DNA of 64,000 nt from Chitinophagaceae bacterium UBA4407 (GTDB taxonomy: Bacteria > Bacteroidota > Bacteroidia > Chitinophagales > Chitinophagaceae): contig DGQT01000016.1 of NCBI GenBank assembly GCA_002390845.1, positions 1 to 64,000 of the forward strand, read 5' to 3'. Every line of letters starts with the position of its first letter. The stretch's first letter is position 1. A model generated the notes under the pieces. That model did no database searches and was not told the DNA's origin. It saw only the letters and a list, made by a program, of their open reading frames with translations. A program made the translations under genes and the position numbers. Positions 1 through 9,977 of the stretch are shown here, one piece after another.

Positions 1-1950
1 GTTACAGTAAATGCATTACCTGTGGTTTCAGCTCCAGCATCAATATGTGTTGGAAATACGGCAACATTATCACCTACAACTGGCGGTACTTGGGCAAGCA
101 GCGACAATACAAAAGCAAGTGTAACCAATGCTGGTGTGATTACTGGCATATCAGCAGGGTCAGTCACATTTACTTTCACAGCGACTTCTACCGGGTGTAG
201 TCAAACAACTTCTTCTGTTACAGTAAATGCAACACCAGTCATTTCAAACATAAATACTACCACTTGCAGTGAAACTATTTTTACAGTAACTCCTGATACA
301 AATACGAATACAATTCCAGCAGGTACAACTTATAGCTGGCTGTCCCCCGCTGGCTCAGGATTCACAGGTAGTACAATAGGCAATAACTCTGTGAACATAA
401 GTAATACTTTAAAAAATACTACAACAGGGGTCTCCACAGCTATTTATAGCGTATCACCGCTTGCCGGCACTTGTATGGGAAATTCCTTTAATGTTGTTGT
501 AACTTTAAATCCCAATGCAACAGTATCAACACTTACCCCTAACCAAATTATTTGCAATGACTCTTCAACAGCTTTAAATTTCAGCTCTAATGCTACAGGC
601 GGATCTATTGTATATAATTGGAAAAACAATAATGTTTCAATAGGATTAGGGGGAAGTAATAGTGGTAATATATCATTTGCAGTTAAAAATACTACTACCG
701 CACCTTTAATTGCTGATATTACTGTTACACCTTCTTTTACAAATGGGGGCAAAACTTGCATTGGTACAGCTAATGTATTTCATATCACAGCAAATCCAAC
801 AGCAAAAATTTCTCCTCATATTTTAGACCAGTTAGTTTGCGATAATTCAACGCAAAGCAAAATCAGTTTTAATACTTCATCTACAGGGGGGAGTGTTTTA
901 TATAATTGGACAAACAATAAAACTTCTATTGGACTGGGTTCAAATGCCATTAATACAACAAATATTTTGCCTTTTACTGCTATAAATACCGGTACAAAGC
1001 CCGATACTGCAAAAATAAAAGTGACACCCTATTTTGTAAATTCAAATAGTATAAATGGTTTACCGGTTTGTCAGGGTACTGTAGACAGTTTTAATATTAT
1101 TGTTAATCCTAGACCGATTACACCTGTATTCACTGTATCTCCTGGAAATACCTTGTGTAATAACACCCTTAATCAAAATTTTTCTGTTAAGTCAGATACA
1201 AAAAGTGTGGTTTTTGACTGGTATTCAAGTGCTAATGGAAGAATTGTTTCACAATACCGTTCAACCCCACCAACAAATGTCCCTGATGGGAGTAACGCTA
1301 TTATCAGTTTTTATAATGGATTGACAGATACTATTACCGTAAAAGCGACAGATACGACTTCCAAATGTTACAAATCTTTAACATCAGTAATTTATTTAAA
1401 TGCCCCTGCCATAGATTCAGCTGGGGTAATTTATAATGGTTCTGATTTTGTTTGTTTGCTTAATACACCCAATACTTACTTATGGGGTTTTGATAATTTG
1501 GATTTAAAGGGTACATCAATACCGGCTGAAGTTGAACAGAATTATTTCCTTCCTAGTCCAGAGTTTACGAAAAAATATTATTGGGTTACTACTACTGATG
1601 CCAGTGGTTGCTTTACAAAAAATTATTATACTGCTCCCGGTTTATATTCTTCAGACGGTTTAATTGCCGGGCCACCTTTGGATACATTAGCAATCAATTC
1701 TATTAAGCTGATACCGAACCCGGCAAAAGCTAATGTTACCATATTATGGAACAACGGTTTGTGGAAGGATCATATAATACTTACCATAAGAGATGTTAAT
1801 GGCAGGTTGGTAATTTCAAGAAAATTTGATGATACCTATACCATCGGGCAAACAAATGTTAATGTAAGTAATCTACCTGCGGGTATGTACTTTGTTTCAA
1901 TACTGCAGAATGGTAAAATAAAAGCTACCACAAAACTTGTAAAGGAATAA
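1..1950 (+). CDS. Ig-like/PKD-repeat exported protein with T9SS C-terminal sorting domain (5' end outside window)
   Basis: The reading frame is open from base 1, so the gene begins upstream and only its C-terminal 649 or so codons are present. The visible part holds repeated beta-rich segments: a Big_2-like stretch (WASSDNTKASV, SAGSVTF) followed by several repeats of about 100 residues with the recurring phrases YNWKNN and YNWTNN. The last 80 residues are a typical type A type IX secretion sorting domain (IPNPAKANVTI, VNGRLV, LPAGMYFVSI). Such proteins are exported by the T9SS and usually attached to the cell surface; adhesion is the likely role but is inferred. The next gene starts 40 bp downstream, so the two may be co-transcribed. 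Confidence 0.85.
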   Translation, partial: VTVNALPVVSAPASICVGNTATLSPTTGGTWASSDNTKASVTNAGVITGISAGSVTFTFTATSTGCSQTTSSVTVNATPVISNINTTTCSETIFTVTPDTNTNTIPAGTTYSWLSPAGSGFTGSTIGNNSVNISNTLKNTTTGVSTAIYSVSPLAGTCMGNSFNVVVTLNPNATVSTLTPNQIICNDSSTALNFSSNATGGSIVYNWKNNNVSIGLGGSNSGNISFAVKNTTTAPLIADITVTPSFTNGGKTCIGTANVFHITANPTAKISPHILDQLVCDNSTQSKISFNTSSTGGSVLYNWTNNKTSIGLGSNAINTTNILPFTAINTGTKPDTAKIKVTPYFVNSNSINGLPVCQGTVDSFNIIVNPRPITPVFTVSPGNTLCNNTLNQNFSVKSDTKSVVFDWYSSANGRIVSQYRSTPPTNVPDGSNAIISFYNGLTDTITVKATDTTSKCYKSLTSVIYLNAPAIDSAGVIYNGSDFVCLLNTPNTYLWGFDNLDLKGTSIPAEVEQNYFLPSPEFTKKYYWVTTTDASGCFTKNYYTAPGLYSSDGLIAGPPLDTLAINSIKLIPNPAKANVTILWNNGLWKDHIILTIRDVNGRLVISRKFDDTYTIGQTNVNVSNLPAGMYFVSILQNGKIKATTKLVKE

Positions 1951-1990
1951 GAACTGAACCCGATTATTTATCAGCCTAATACAAAATAAA

Positions 1991-3874
1991 ATGAAAAAAT
2001 TACTTTCCATACTCCTTTTAACAGCAGCTGTTTCAGCCTTTGCCCAGGCACCCAATGCAGAGCAAAAGAAAAATTTATATGTAAGTATCGACTCATTGCT
2101 GATTAATTACATTAAATATTCTGGTTTTGTATTACCTACACAGAACAGTATTACAGATGGTGCGATAGTAAAATTCAAAAGCCTCTTTACTCCCGATGCC
2201 ATCATCCCTGACGAAATGAACACTGCTTTTTATGATGGTGATAAAAAAAATCCTGAAAAAATTGTGAGCCGTTCAATTGATGCGCTAGGAGCAACAATGA
2301 AGAAAGACTATCCTGATGGTGTTAATGTTAAATTGCTTAATTCGAACGTAAGTTTTAAAGATATCGCAGGGAAAACTATAAAGCTTTTGTTAGAGAAAAA
2401 TACAGTGGGCAATACTGCTTCAGGTCTTAATTTTGAAAACCACGATACCATTGTTTTAACGGTAAAAATAGTAAGCGAAGATTACTCAAAACTACAGATC
2501 AGCGGCATAACCATCGTTGGTTATTCACTTAAATTCAATAACGATACAGACCATGATTTTGTAATTAATTCCAAAGATGCCTGCCCTACAGAGGCTGGTT
2601 TTTTTCAGGCAAATGGTTGCCTCACAGCACCGGAAATTGCCACGATAGCTGCCAGAAAAAAAACAATGGATAGTTTAGTACAGGTTGAAATTAAAAGGGT
2701 TGCTGACTCAATAGCTGCCGAAAAGAAAAGGGTTGCAGATTCTATTGCAGTTGTTAAAAAGAGAATTGAAGATTCAATTGCAAGGGTGCGGGCAAGGGAA
2801 AAGGAAATTAAGGATAGTATCAGTTTGTCTGAATTTATGGCAAAATTAGACCGTAAATCAAAAGAACCTGCCCATTGGGTTTTAAGCCTTGGGGTTAATG
2901 GCGGTGCCTTTTCTTCAACAGTAACAGAAAGCGATTTGCTGAATCACTATGATTCTCATTTATCTAATTCCACCAATGATCCGACTAAGTTTTCTGGTAA
3001 ATCCAGTGTTGGCGGCGATTTGCAGTTACACTATTTCTTTGGGCCCAAAGCAGATTTTGGTATAGGTGTGGGCATAGGCTACCAGGGAATGAAAGGTGAT
3101 ATTGAAAAAAATAATTTTTCAGTTCAGTACAAGGCGCAGGATAATGCTGTTAACGGAAGGCCGAGCGTTGTTTACAGGCAAATTATTACACTGCTGAATC
3201 CGATTAAAGAAGATGTTTCCATAAATAATTTATCGGTACCGGTTACATTAATGTACAAGACAACTTTCTCTAAAAAAATTGGTTTCCAGATAGAAGGGGG
3301 AATTGTGTATAATTTGAAATTTGGAAACAGTATTGGCAGCACAAACGCTTTATTTGACAGGGAAGCAATTTACAAATATACCAGTGACGGAACTACGGTT
3401 TATGATGGTAACCCTACTACTCCCGATCAAACTTCCTGGCTCATTACGAAAGACCAGGCATCAAAGCATTCGTCAGTATTAACAACAGAGCAATATTTTC
3501 AAAAGATGAATACTAACGGATACAATGTTGGTTTAAATGAAAGTGCCAGCTCAGTAACCAAAAAATTTGACTTTGATAACGGGAGTATTGGTCTTATTGT
3601 AAGGCCATCAGTATCTTATATAGTAAGTAACCAGTTTAGTTTAAGCCTTGGCTTTTACTATTCAAGTACCAGCTTTTCGCAAAACGCCTCGGGTTATAAG
3701 TTAATAGATGAACATTTAAATTACAGCAGCCTTGTTAATGGGCTCAGTAAAATGTCGGTAAGCAGTTATGGGGTTCGGTTATCAATTACACAGGCTTTGT
3801 TCTACAATCCTGCAAAATGGGCAGGCCAGGTAAAACAATACAGGGATCAGTTGAAACTGAAAAAGGTTAAGTAA
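1991..3874 (+). CDS. Predicted outer-membrane beta-barrel protein with TSP3-like segment and periplasmic coiled coil
   Basis: The 627-residue protein opens with a clear signal peptide cleaved after AFAQA. Residues about 185-210 carry a calcium-binding type thrombospondin-3/OmpA-linker motif (DTDHDF, SKDACPTEAG). Residues about 225-285 form a charged coiled coil built on the octamer KRVADSIA and its variants. From about residue 295 the sequence alternates in the manner of an outer-membrane barrel (GIGVGIGYQG, SLGFYYSST) and ends without an OmpA peptidoglycan-binding domain. It precedes the PKD and TssR-like genes, so a role in anchoring a trans-envelope complex is possible but inferred. I do not recognise a named family. 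Confidence 0.7.
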   Translation: MKKLLSILLLTAAVSAFAQAPNAEQKKNLYVSIDSLLINYIKYSGFVLPTQNSITDGAIVKFKSLFTPDAIIPDEMNTAFYDGDKKNPEKIVSRSIDALGATMKKDYPDGVNVKLLNSNVSFKDIAGKTIKLLLEKNTVGNTASGLNFENHDTIVLTVKIVSEDYSKLQISGITIVGYSLKFNNDTDHDFVINSKDACPTEAGFFQANGCLTAPEIATIAARKKTMDSLVQVEIKRVADSIAAEKKRVADSIAVVKKRIEDSIARVRAREKEIKDSISLSEFMAKLDRKSKEPAHWVLSLGVNGGAFSSTVTESDLLNHYDSHLSNSTNDPTKFSGKSSVGGDLQLHYFFGPKADFGIGVGIGYQGMKGDIEKNNFSVQYKAQDNAVNGRPSVVYRQIITLLNPIKEDVSINNLSVPVTLMYKTTFSKKIGFQIEGGIVYNLKFGNSIGSTNALFDREAIYKYTSDGTTVYDGNPTTPDQTSWLITKDQASKHSSVLTTEQYFQKMNTNGYNVGLNESASSVTKKFDFDNGSIGLIVRPSVSYIVSNQFSLSLGFYYSSTSFSQNASGYKLIDEHLNYSSLVNGLSKMSVSSYGVRLSITQALFYNPAKWAGQVKQYRDQLKLKKVK

Positions 3875-3976
3875 ATTATACAATGGCCCCTATTCTAAAT
3901 GTTGTTCATGAAATTTCGTTTAAGAAATGTTGCATATTGTAAGCATGGTTGAAATGTGCCGGGTGATGTAATGAAG

Positions 3977-4006
3977 GTATAAGTGTGCGACGCAACAAAA
4001 GCCATA
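3977..4006 (+). repeat. Dispersed TGCGACGCAA repeat, copy 1 (form A)
   Basis: Contains GTATAAGTGTGCGACGCAAC followed by AAAAGCCATAT. It lies in the 207-bp gap between the barrel protein and the PKD protein. Other copies are listed below. Confidence 0.8.
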
Positions 4007-4081
4007 TTGCGGCAATGCTGTTTGGCTCAAAAAAACTTTACTCATAATGGTATGCCTGTAAATATTTAATTTAAAAAGGAA

Positions 4082-4999
4082 ATGGATAAAAGAATATTAA
4101 TTTTTATAGTGGTCATCTTCCTGATAGTAGCCGGTATTATTACATATAAAAAACTTTCGGGAAATGCAAACGATATTACCGCATTGACTTTTACAGTATC
4201 ACCACATGAAGCAAAAGTTGGTGATGAAATAAAATTTGATGATAATACTGTTGGGGCAAAACGCTGGGAATGGGATTTTGGGGACGATGAAGGGGCTAGT
4301 ATAAAAAATGGTACTCATAAGTACAAGACCGCCGGATCTTACACAATTACATTGAGAGTAAATGACATTTTAGTTGATTCTTCTACAAAAATAATGATTG
4401 CTGAAAGTGATTATGTCGAAGACCCGCTGGCCGGAAGCAAAAAATTTGTAATTGAGGGGCCTGCAACCGGTATAGTAGGTAAAACTGTAACTTTTACCGA
4501 TAAAACACTTGGTTTTAACCATTCACTTACAAAATGGAAGTCTGGTGAAACTGGAATTGTGGATGGAAAAGGTGCGACTTTTTCGTATGCTTTTACAACA
4601 CCGGGCACCAAAACAGTAATAGCAACAAATGACAGTTCTAAGCTACAGGGAACCTGGGATATAACCATTAAAAGACCAGATATAAGTGCACCTCCAAATG
4701 GAGGCGGTGGGGGTGGTGGAGGTAAAACCGTAGTGCATGCGGTGATACAAAATGCACAGTTAAAGGAAAAGTTACAGGCAATAGCGGATGGTAAATTCGA
4801 AAGCGTTTACCCAACACTTAAGCCATATTTAGAACAGGAGGAGCTACCAATTACCGTAAACGGGAGGCCTGATAACTTTCTATCTTACTGCCAGAGTTTC
4901 TCTTTTACTCCGAAAGATATCGTTTCAGTGGATCAGAAGAGAGATCCTAAAAGCCTTCGCATAATTTCTATGAGTATTATTGACCAGAAAAAAAAATAA
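4082..4999 (+). CDS. Membrane-anchored PKD-domain protein, probable T6SS-iii envelope component
   Basis: The 305-residue protein has one N-terminal membrane anchor (residues 5-22) and then a PKD domain (about 35-105) with the diagnostic WEWDFGDD and YKTAGSYTITL motifs. A second PKD-like domain follows (about 120-195). A run of glycines (about 206-213) separates these from a C-terminal domain of about 90 residues that I do not recognise. Its place just ahead of TssR-like genes suggests one of the accessory T6SS-iii membrane proteins (the TssO/P/Q class), but I cannot say which. The C-terminal domain would lie in the periplasm. The following gene starts 3 bp after its stop codon. Confidence 0.65.
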   Translation: MDKRILIFIVVIFLIVAGIITYKKLSGNANDITALTFTVSPHEAKVGDEIKFDDNTVGAKRWEWDFGDDEGASIKNGTHKYKTAGSYTITLRVNDILVDSSTKIMIAESDYVEDPLAGSKKFVIEGPATGIVGKTVTFTDKTLGFNHSLTKWKSGETGIVDGKGATFSYAFTTPGTKTVIATNDSSKLQGTWDITIKRPDISAPPNGGGGGGGGKTVVHAVIQNAQLKEKLQAIADGKFESVYPTLKPYLEQEELPITVNGRPDNFLSYCQSFSFTPKDIVSVDQKRDPKSLRIISMSIIDQKKK

Positions 5000-5002
5000 A
5001 TC

Positions 5003-5647
5003 ATGAAAAATAAATTATTTAGTCTGTTTCTTGCAGCAGCGGTATTTATCGGAACGGAATCTTTTTATACTGATGAAAAAGTTGATAACGGAAAAAGTTA
5101 TAACCTTATTTATGTTGATAATAGCAAAGCGGATAATTATGCTTCTTTATCCATTGATATGATTGATTTTTTATCCCGAAAGATTGATACTATAAAAGGC
5201 AACCCAGATGCGCGTTTTATGTATTTTGTAAGTAACAGCACAAAGCCTGAAATTAGTCAAGATGCTGTCAACGCGCAGAAATTAGTTAATAAATTATCAA
5301 ACGGTAATAACAGGTCACCCAATAGTTTATTGGACAAGACATTTTTAGGTAATCAAATATTCGATCAGAATTTGTCAAAGACTACTTCTATTAATTTATA
5401 CTTTTTTGTAGGTGAATACTATTTAATGAATGACATGATGGGCGAGAATTCCGGCCTCTTGCTTAAATTTTTCCCTAAAGAATTAGAGAACCTTACCAAC
5501 TGCCCGGAAGAAAAAATAAACGTCATTATTTGTTACCCCAAAAATGCCAAATCTTTCAATGAAAATAAAGCAAGGGATTTTTTAAATTTTGAAAAAAAGC
5601 AACCCGAATTTATCAGCAAGATCAATTTAAAATTTCAGGCCATTTAA
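5003..5647 (+). CDS. Small exported protein of unknown function in the TssR-like operon
   Basis: The protein has 214 residues and a hydrophobic N-terminal export segment (about residues 6-18). The mature part begins NLIYVDNSKADNYASLSIDMIDF and later has INLYFFVGEYY, an alternation resembling the first strands of a Rossmann-like or vWA-like fold. That is only an impression. The gene is 3 bp downstream of the PKD protein and 10 bp upstream of the first TssR-like gene, so the three are almost certainly one operon. No catalytic motif is visible. Confidence 0.6.
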   Translation: MKNKLFSLFLAAAVFIGTESFYTDEKVDNGKSYNLIYVDNSKADNYASLSIDMIDFLSRKIDTIKGNPDARFMYFVSNSTKPEISQDAVNAQKLVNKLSNGNNRSPNSLLDKTFLGNQIFDQNLSKTTSINLYFFVGEYYLMNDMMGENSGLLLKFFPKELENLTNCPEEKINVIICYPKNAKSFNENKARDFLNFEKKQPEFISKINLKFQAI

Positions 5648-5657
5648 ATCTATTGTA

Positions 5658-8084
5658 ATGCTTAAGAACCTTTGTTTCCTGTTTTTATTTTTAATATATG
5701 TCCAGTCTTTTTCTCAAAAATTATTAGGTGTACCTGATTACATCGAATTTCCTGATGGCATAAGTAATATACCTTATGACACAAAAGCCGCGGACGACAA
5801 ATCTGCCTGGATTGTTTGTTCTGACAGGGCAAAGAATAAAACTTACAAGGATGAACGCGGTACGGTGGAAAATGATAAAGTAATGGATTATATGCAAAGG
5901 TTTTATGTATCTGAAGAAAAAGGAAATTTTTTGCATTTATATCTGTATGAAGATAATATCAAAGTTGGCGGCAGTAAGCTTGCTTTAAAATCGACAGCGA
6001 AGGATTATGGATGGGCACCAAAAGATAAACTGCTGTTATGGTTGAGAAGTATAGTGAATGTAGGTGACAGAACTGCAAAAAAAGCATTGCCTGTATTAAA
6101 AGATAATACATTAGGGAATTCTGATAAATATATGAAAGACGGGCTTGCGCTAATATTTGCCGATCCTGGGTTGACACAGGAAAATAATAATGCAATTAAA
6201 ATGTTTCAGTTTCTTTTTGTCTATAAAGAAGATCCGGTTAATAATAGCATTTTAATAGGAAAGGCATATGAGTCTAGTTTTATCAGAATTCAAAATGACG
6301 TATTGGGTTGGATCAGTAAAGATATTGTTCAAGCCTGGGGAAACAGGGTTTGTTTGGAGCCAAACTGGTACCCTGAAGCTGTAGCTGAAAGAAAATCAGC
6401 AAATATTAAATCTTCACTTTTTTTAAATAAAGAAGATGCTATTTCATGGACAAAAGGTGGAATACCTAATGCGGTTTGGGATATTGATCCCTACACAGAA
6501 AGAAAACCGCCCATGTGGAAAAGGATGCCAATTCTTAATTTTGATAAAACAAATAATATTGCGCAGACAGGTTATGTGACGCCTGTCTTAAACGGTAATG
6601 GTGAAGTTGTTGTAGACTTGGATACACACAATGACCTTGATGAAAAATTGAATATTTATTTGCAGGATGCAAGAAAGATTAATATGCTTTTTGTTGTTGA
6701 TGCTGGAAATGGAATGCAGGAATATGTAGAATCAGTAGCAAATGCTATTAAAAGAATTGTAAGTCGTAAACTAAGTCAACCAGACGATGATGCCGAACAA
6801 AATTCAATAAAATACGGAGCTGTTGTTTATCGAGATGAGGCTGATGCAAACTGCCCATCTGATGGAGATTTAAGTGTAGTGCCTTTTAACTTGAACAAAA
6901 ATGAAAGCAACCTGATTGAATTCCTCGAAGAACAAAGTAAAAAAACAGGTTGTACTACCAGCAGTAAATCCAAGGCTGTTAACCAGGCCCTTTATAAGGC
7001 CCTTCGTATGCTTGTAACTTCAGCAAATTCAGACCAAAATAATTTTATAGTTCTTTTAGGAGGTGCTAAGGGAAAAGAGAATCCAAATTTTTCGGATTCA
7101 ACAATTAGTTCTTTAATTGCCACAACTCAATCAAACGTACTGATTTTCCAAGTACAGCAAGGAACTTCAAATGAATTTGCCAGCTTTCCCGGCTATTATG
7201 GAAAAATCTTAAAAAATGCGTCAATGAATGCTTATAAGTATTCAAGATCAACGGCTATAATTAAAGATTACAAATTTGTAGAACCAATATGGCAACAGAT
7301 TGATAATGATTTTGGAAGAGCGTACAAATTGGATTATCCGGCAACAAGTGCAGTTCAAGGTAAGGTTGCTTGGCCTTTGCAGGGTCAGGCTATAACAGCG
7401 GATAACATTGTAACTTTAATAGATACAACTTTAAGTTTTACAGAAAAGGATTTAGAAAGAAAAATAAACGATGTATCGGCCTATTTTGATGGAATTGGAA
7501 ATAAAAAAATCACATTGGATCCATCATTGGTGAGGTATTTTGAGGGTATTGGAAAGAAGCTTAAAAACCGCTCTCTGATTAATAAATATAGCAAAACAGG
7601 AGAAAACTATCAGTTTTTTATACCCGGTTTTACAAGCCCTTCAGTCAATAAATTGGAGAATCCTGTCTTTAAAAATGTATTATTTGTCAGTGATGGTGAA
7701 TTGGACGATTTGAAATTCAATTTGAAGAAACTCACGATCAGCGGCACTGCTTCCAGTCTAAGGGATAAAATTACGGATGCTTATACTTCGCTGATTGCGA
7801 CTTATGCCGGTGATAAAAAAATAAAAGAACTTATAGCAAGGTATACGCCTTCTGATGTTCTTAATTTGGTAATTGGATTGCCTACAAATAATAAATTATT
7901 AAAAAAGTATAAGATATCTGACTTTAAAAGAGAAGATATAATGAGTGATGAAGATATATTTCAGATGCAATCGTATTTACAAAAAAAATATGAAAGTATA
8001 AGTAGTGTCGTAGGGGATCCGGAAAGAATGTTAAAGTTAGACACCGGAACTTTTTACTGGATTGAAGAAGATTTGTTACCGTAA
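5658..8084 (+). CDS. TssR-like T6SS-iii periplasmic protein with degenerate vWA domain (paralog 1)
   Basis: The 808-residue protein has a signal peptide ending near SFSQK. Residues 30-300 form the conserved N-terminal region shared by all three paralogs (SAWIVCSDR, MDYMQRFYVSEEK, WAPKDKLLLWLR). Residues about 335-530 are a vWA-like domain: NMLFVVDAGNGM replaces the usual DxSxS metal site, followed by YGAVVYRDEAD and NFIVLLGG. The C-terminal region (about 625-808) has FFIPGF, LFVSDGELDDL and the ending FYWIEEDLLP. TssR is one of the accessory proteins restricted to Bacteroidetes T6SS and is thought to work in the envelope. The family call rests on length, signal peptide, vWA and context. Confidence 0.7.
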   Translation: MLKNLCFLFLFLIYVQSFSQKLLGVPDYIEFPDGISNIPYDTKAADDKSAWIVCSDRAKNKTYKDERGTVENDKVMDYMQRFYVSEEKGNFLHLYLYEDNIKVGGSKLALKSTAKDYGWAPKDKLLLWLRSIVNVGDRTAKKALPVLKDNTLGNSDKYMKDGLALIFADPGLTQENNNAIKMFQFLFVYKEDPVNNSILIGKAYESSFIRIQNDVLGWISKDIVQAWGNRVCLEPNWYPEAVAERKSANIKSSLFLNKEDAISWTKGGIPNAVWDIDPYTERKPPMWKRMPILNFDKTNNIAQTGYVTPVLNGNGEVVVDLDTHNDLDEKLNIYLQDARKINMLFVVDAGNGMQEYVESVANAIKRIVSRKLSQPDDDAEQNSIKYGAVVYRDEADANCPSDGDLSVVPFNLNKNESNLIEFLEEQSKKTGCTTSSKSKAVNQALYKALRMLVTSANSDQNNFIVLLGGAKGKENPNFSDSTISSLIATTQSNVLIFQVQQGTSNEFASFPGYYGKILKNASMNAYKYSRSTAIIKDYKFVEPIWQQIDNDFGRAYKLDYPATSAVQGKVAWPLQGQAITADNIVTLIDTTLSFTEKDLERKINDVSAYFDGIGNKKITLDPSLVRYFEGIGKKLKNRSLINKYSKTGENYQFFIPGFTSPSVNKLENPVFKNVLFVSDGELDDLKFNLKKLTISGTASSLRDKITDAYTSLIATYAGDKKIKELIARYTPSDVLNLVIGLPTNNKLLKKYKISDFKREDIMSDEDIFQMQSYLQKKYESISSVVGDPERMLKLDTGTFYWIEEDLLP

Positions 8085-8136
8085 GCAGCCCTACATTTCA
8101 ATAAGACGAAAGATACTTAACTGAAAATCTGATTTT

Positions 8137-9588
8137 ATGTCTTTGGTACTGGAAAAGTTAATGATATTTTTTACATTTTTCTGCATTTTATTTTCTGCAC
8201 AAGCTCAAGAAGGGCCAAAAATTTTGGGTAGCTCTTATTATTTGGATTTTCCAGATGGAAGAAGCACAATACCCTACGACGTAAAGACTGTAGATGACAA
8301 AACCCCTTGGATTGTATGTTCAGACAGATCAAACAATAAAACTTACAGAGATGAACAGGGTAAGGTAGAGAATGATAAAGTAATGGATTATATGCAAAGG
8401 TTTTATGTTTCAGAAGAAAAGAGTAATTTTTTACATTTATACCTATATGAAGATAATATTAAAGTTGGCGGCAGTAAGCTTGCTTTAAAATCGACAGCGA
8501 AGGATTATGGATGGGCACCAAAAGATAAACTGCTGTTATGGTTGAGAAGTATGGTAAATGTAGGTGACAGAACCGCAAAAAAAGCTTTACCTGTTTTAAA
8601 GGACAATACTTTAGGAAATGCTTCCGATAAATATGTAAAAAATGGGCTTGCGCTAATATTTTCCGATCCCGGTTTAACACAGGAAAATAATAACGCAATA
8701 AAAATATTTCAATTTCTTTTTGTGTATAAGGAAGACACGGTTAATAATAGCCTTTTAATAGGCAAATCCTATGAATCCAACTTTTTTCGAATACAAAATG
8801 ATGTGTTGGGTTGGATAAGTAAAGAAATTGTTCAAAACTGGGATAACAGAATTTGTATAGAGCCGAACTGGGATCATGATGCGGTGGAAGAACGAAAATT
8901 AAATAACATAAAATCTTCAGTATTTGCGAACAAACGTGATGCGATTTCTTGGGTTAAAAGCAATGGAGTTCCCAATGCTGTGTGGGACAAAGACACATAT
9001 GAAGAGAGAGAGCCCCGAACGTTGAAAATAATGCCAGTACTTGACTCTTTTATAACAGATGGTATAATTAAAACTGGTTACTGGAAAGAGGAAGTGAATG
9101 ACACCGCTAATTCATTTTTTTTTATACCGGGCTTTACAAGCCAAAGGATAAATAAATTATCTTTTCCTGTCTTTAATAAAGTGTTATTTGTCAGTGATGG
9201 TGAATTGGATGATTTGAAATATAATTTAAAAAAACTTACGATCACCGGCACTACTTCCAGTTTAAGGGATAAAATAACGGATGCTTATACTTCGCTGATT
9301 GCGACTTTTGCCGGCGATAAAAACATAAAGGAGCTTGTAGCCAGGTATACCCCTTCCGATGTTCTTAATTTTGTAGTTGGATTGCCCACAAATAATAAAT
9401 TATTAAAAAAGTATAAGATATTAGACTTTAAACGGGAAGATATAGTGAGTGATGATGATATATTCCGGATACAAAATTATTTACAGATTAAATATGAAAG
9501 TATAAGTAGTGTCGTTGGGGATCCGGAAAGAATGTTAAGGTTAGACAGCGGAACTTTTTACTGGATTGAAGAAGATTTGTTACCGTAA
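8137..9588 (+). CDS. TssR-like paralog 2 lacking the vWA domain
   Basis: The 483-residue protein is a close paralog of the preceding gene: signal peptide to AQAQE, the same N-terminal region (MDYMQRFYVSEEK, WAPKDKLLLWLR), then a direct jump to the C-terminal region (FFIPGFTS, LFVSDGELDDL, FYWIEEDLLP). About 325 residues that hold the vWA domain in paralog 1 are missing. The reading frame is intact and both joins are clean, so this looks like a functional short version and not a pseudogene. Nucleotides 8461-8552 are identical to 5961-6052. It lies 52 bp after paralog 1, probably in the same operon. Confidence 0.7.
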   Translation: MSLVLEKLMIFFTFFCILFSAQAQEGPKILGSSYYLDFPDGRSTIPYDVKTVDDKTPWIVCSDRSNNKTYRDEQGKVENDKVMDYMQRFYVSEEKSNFLHLYLYEDNIKVGGSKLALKSTAKDYGWAPKDKLLLWLRSMVNVGDRTAKKALPVLKDNTLGNASDKYVKNGLALIFSDPGLTQENNNAIKIFQFLFVYKEDTVNNSLLIGKSYESNFFRIQNDVLGWISKEIVQNWDNRICIEPNWDHDAVEERKLNNIKSSVFANKRDAISWVKSNGVPNAVWDKDTYEEREPRTLKIMPVLDSFITDGIIKTGYWKEEVNDTANSFFFIPGFTSQRINKLSFPVFNKVLFVSDGELDDLKYNLKKLTITGTTSSLRDKITDAYTSLIATFAGDKNIKELVARYTPSDVLNFVVGLPTNNKLLKKYKILDFKREDIVSDDDIFRIQNYLQIKYESISSVVGDPERMLRLDSGTFYWIEEDLLP

Positions 9589-9835
9589 GGAAAAATGAAA
9601 TACTAAACAATATTTTGTTATTTAATGTGCATTTGACCCATGGCTATTGCGTGTTCCAAAGTAAATTATTTAAGTGTTTCTATAGTTTACGATGATTTTT
9701 TTGAAATAATGGGCTTAGGCAATTAAAGCAAGTTCAAATGAATGTTCGCCAAATGGCGAATTGGTTTTTGCCTTAAGATTATTTTGCTATAGCCATTTTT
9801 AGCCTGATGGCATTTTGCCGAATATTTATTTTAAA

Positions 9836-9860
9836 GTACAAGAGTGCGACGCAACGGAAA
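9836..9860 (+). repeat. Dispersed TGCGACGCAA repeat, copy 2 (form A)
   Basis: Reads GTACAAGAGTGCGACGCAAC then GGAAA. It sits in the 389-bp gap 9589-9977 between TssR-like paralogs 2 and 3. The rest of that gap is AT-rich and shows nothing else I can name. Confidence 0.8.
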
Positions 9861-9977
9861 CTGAATAATAGATAGGAGTTTGGTTAACAAATGCCTTTAA
9901 TGAAATTCAAAAAATAAGTTTTTTTTATTTAAACTTCTACCCTTAATTTTTTTGCGGTTGATACCTTTTTTGCAAAA

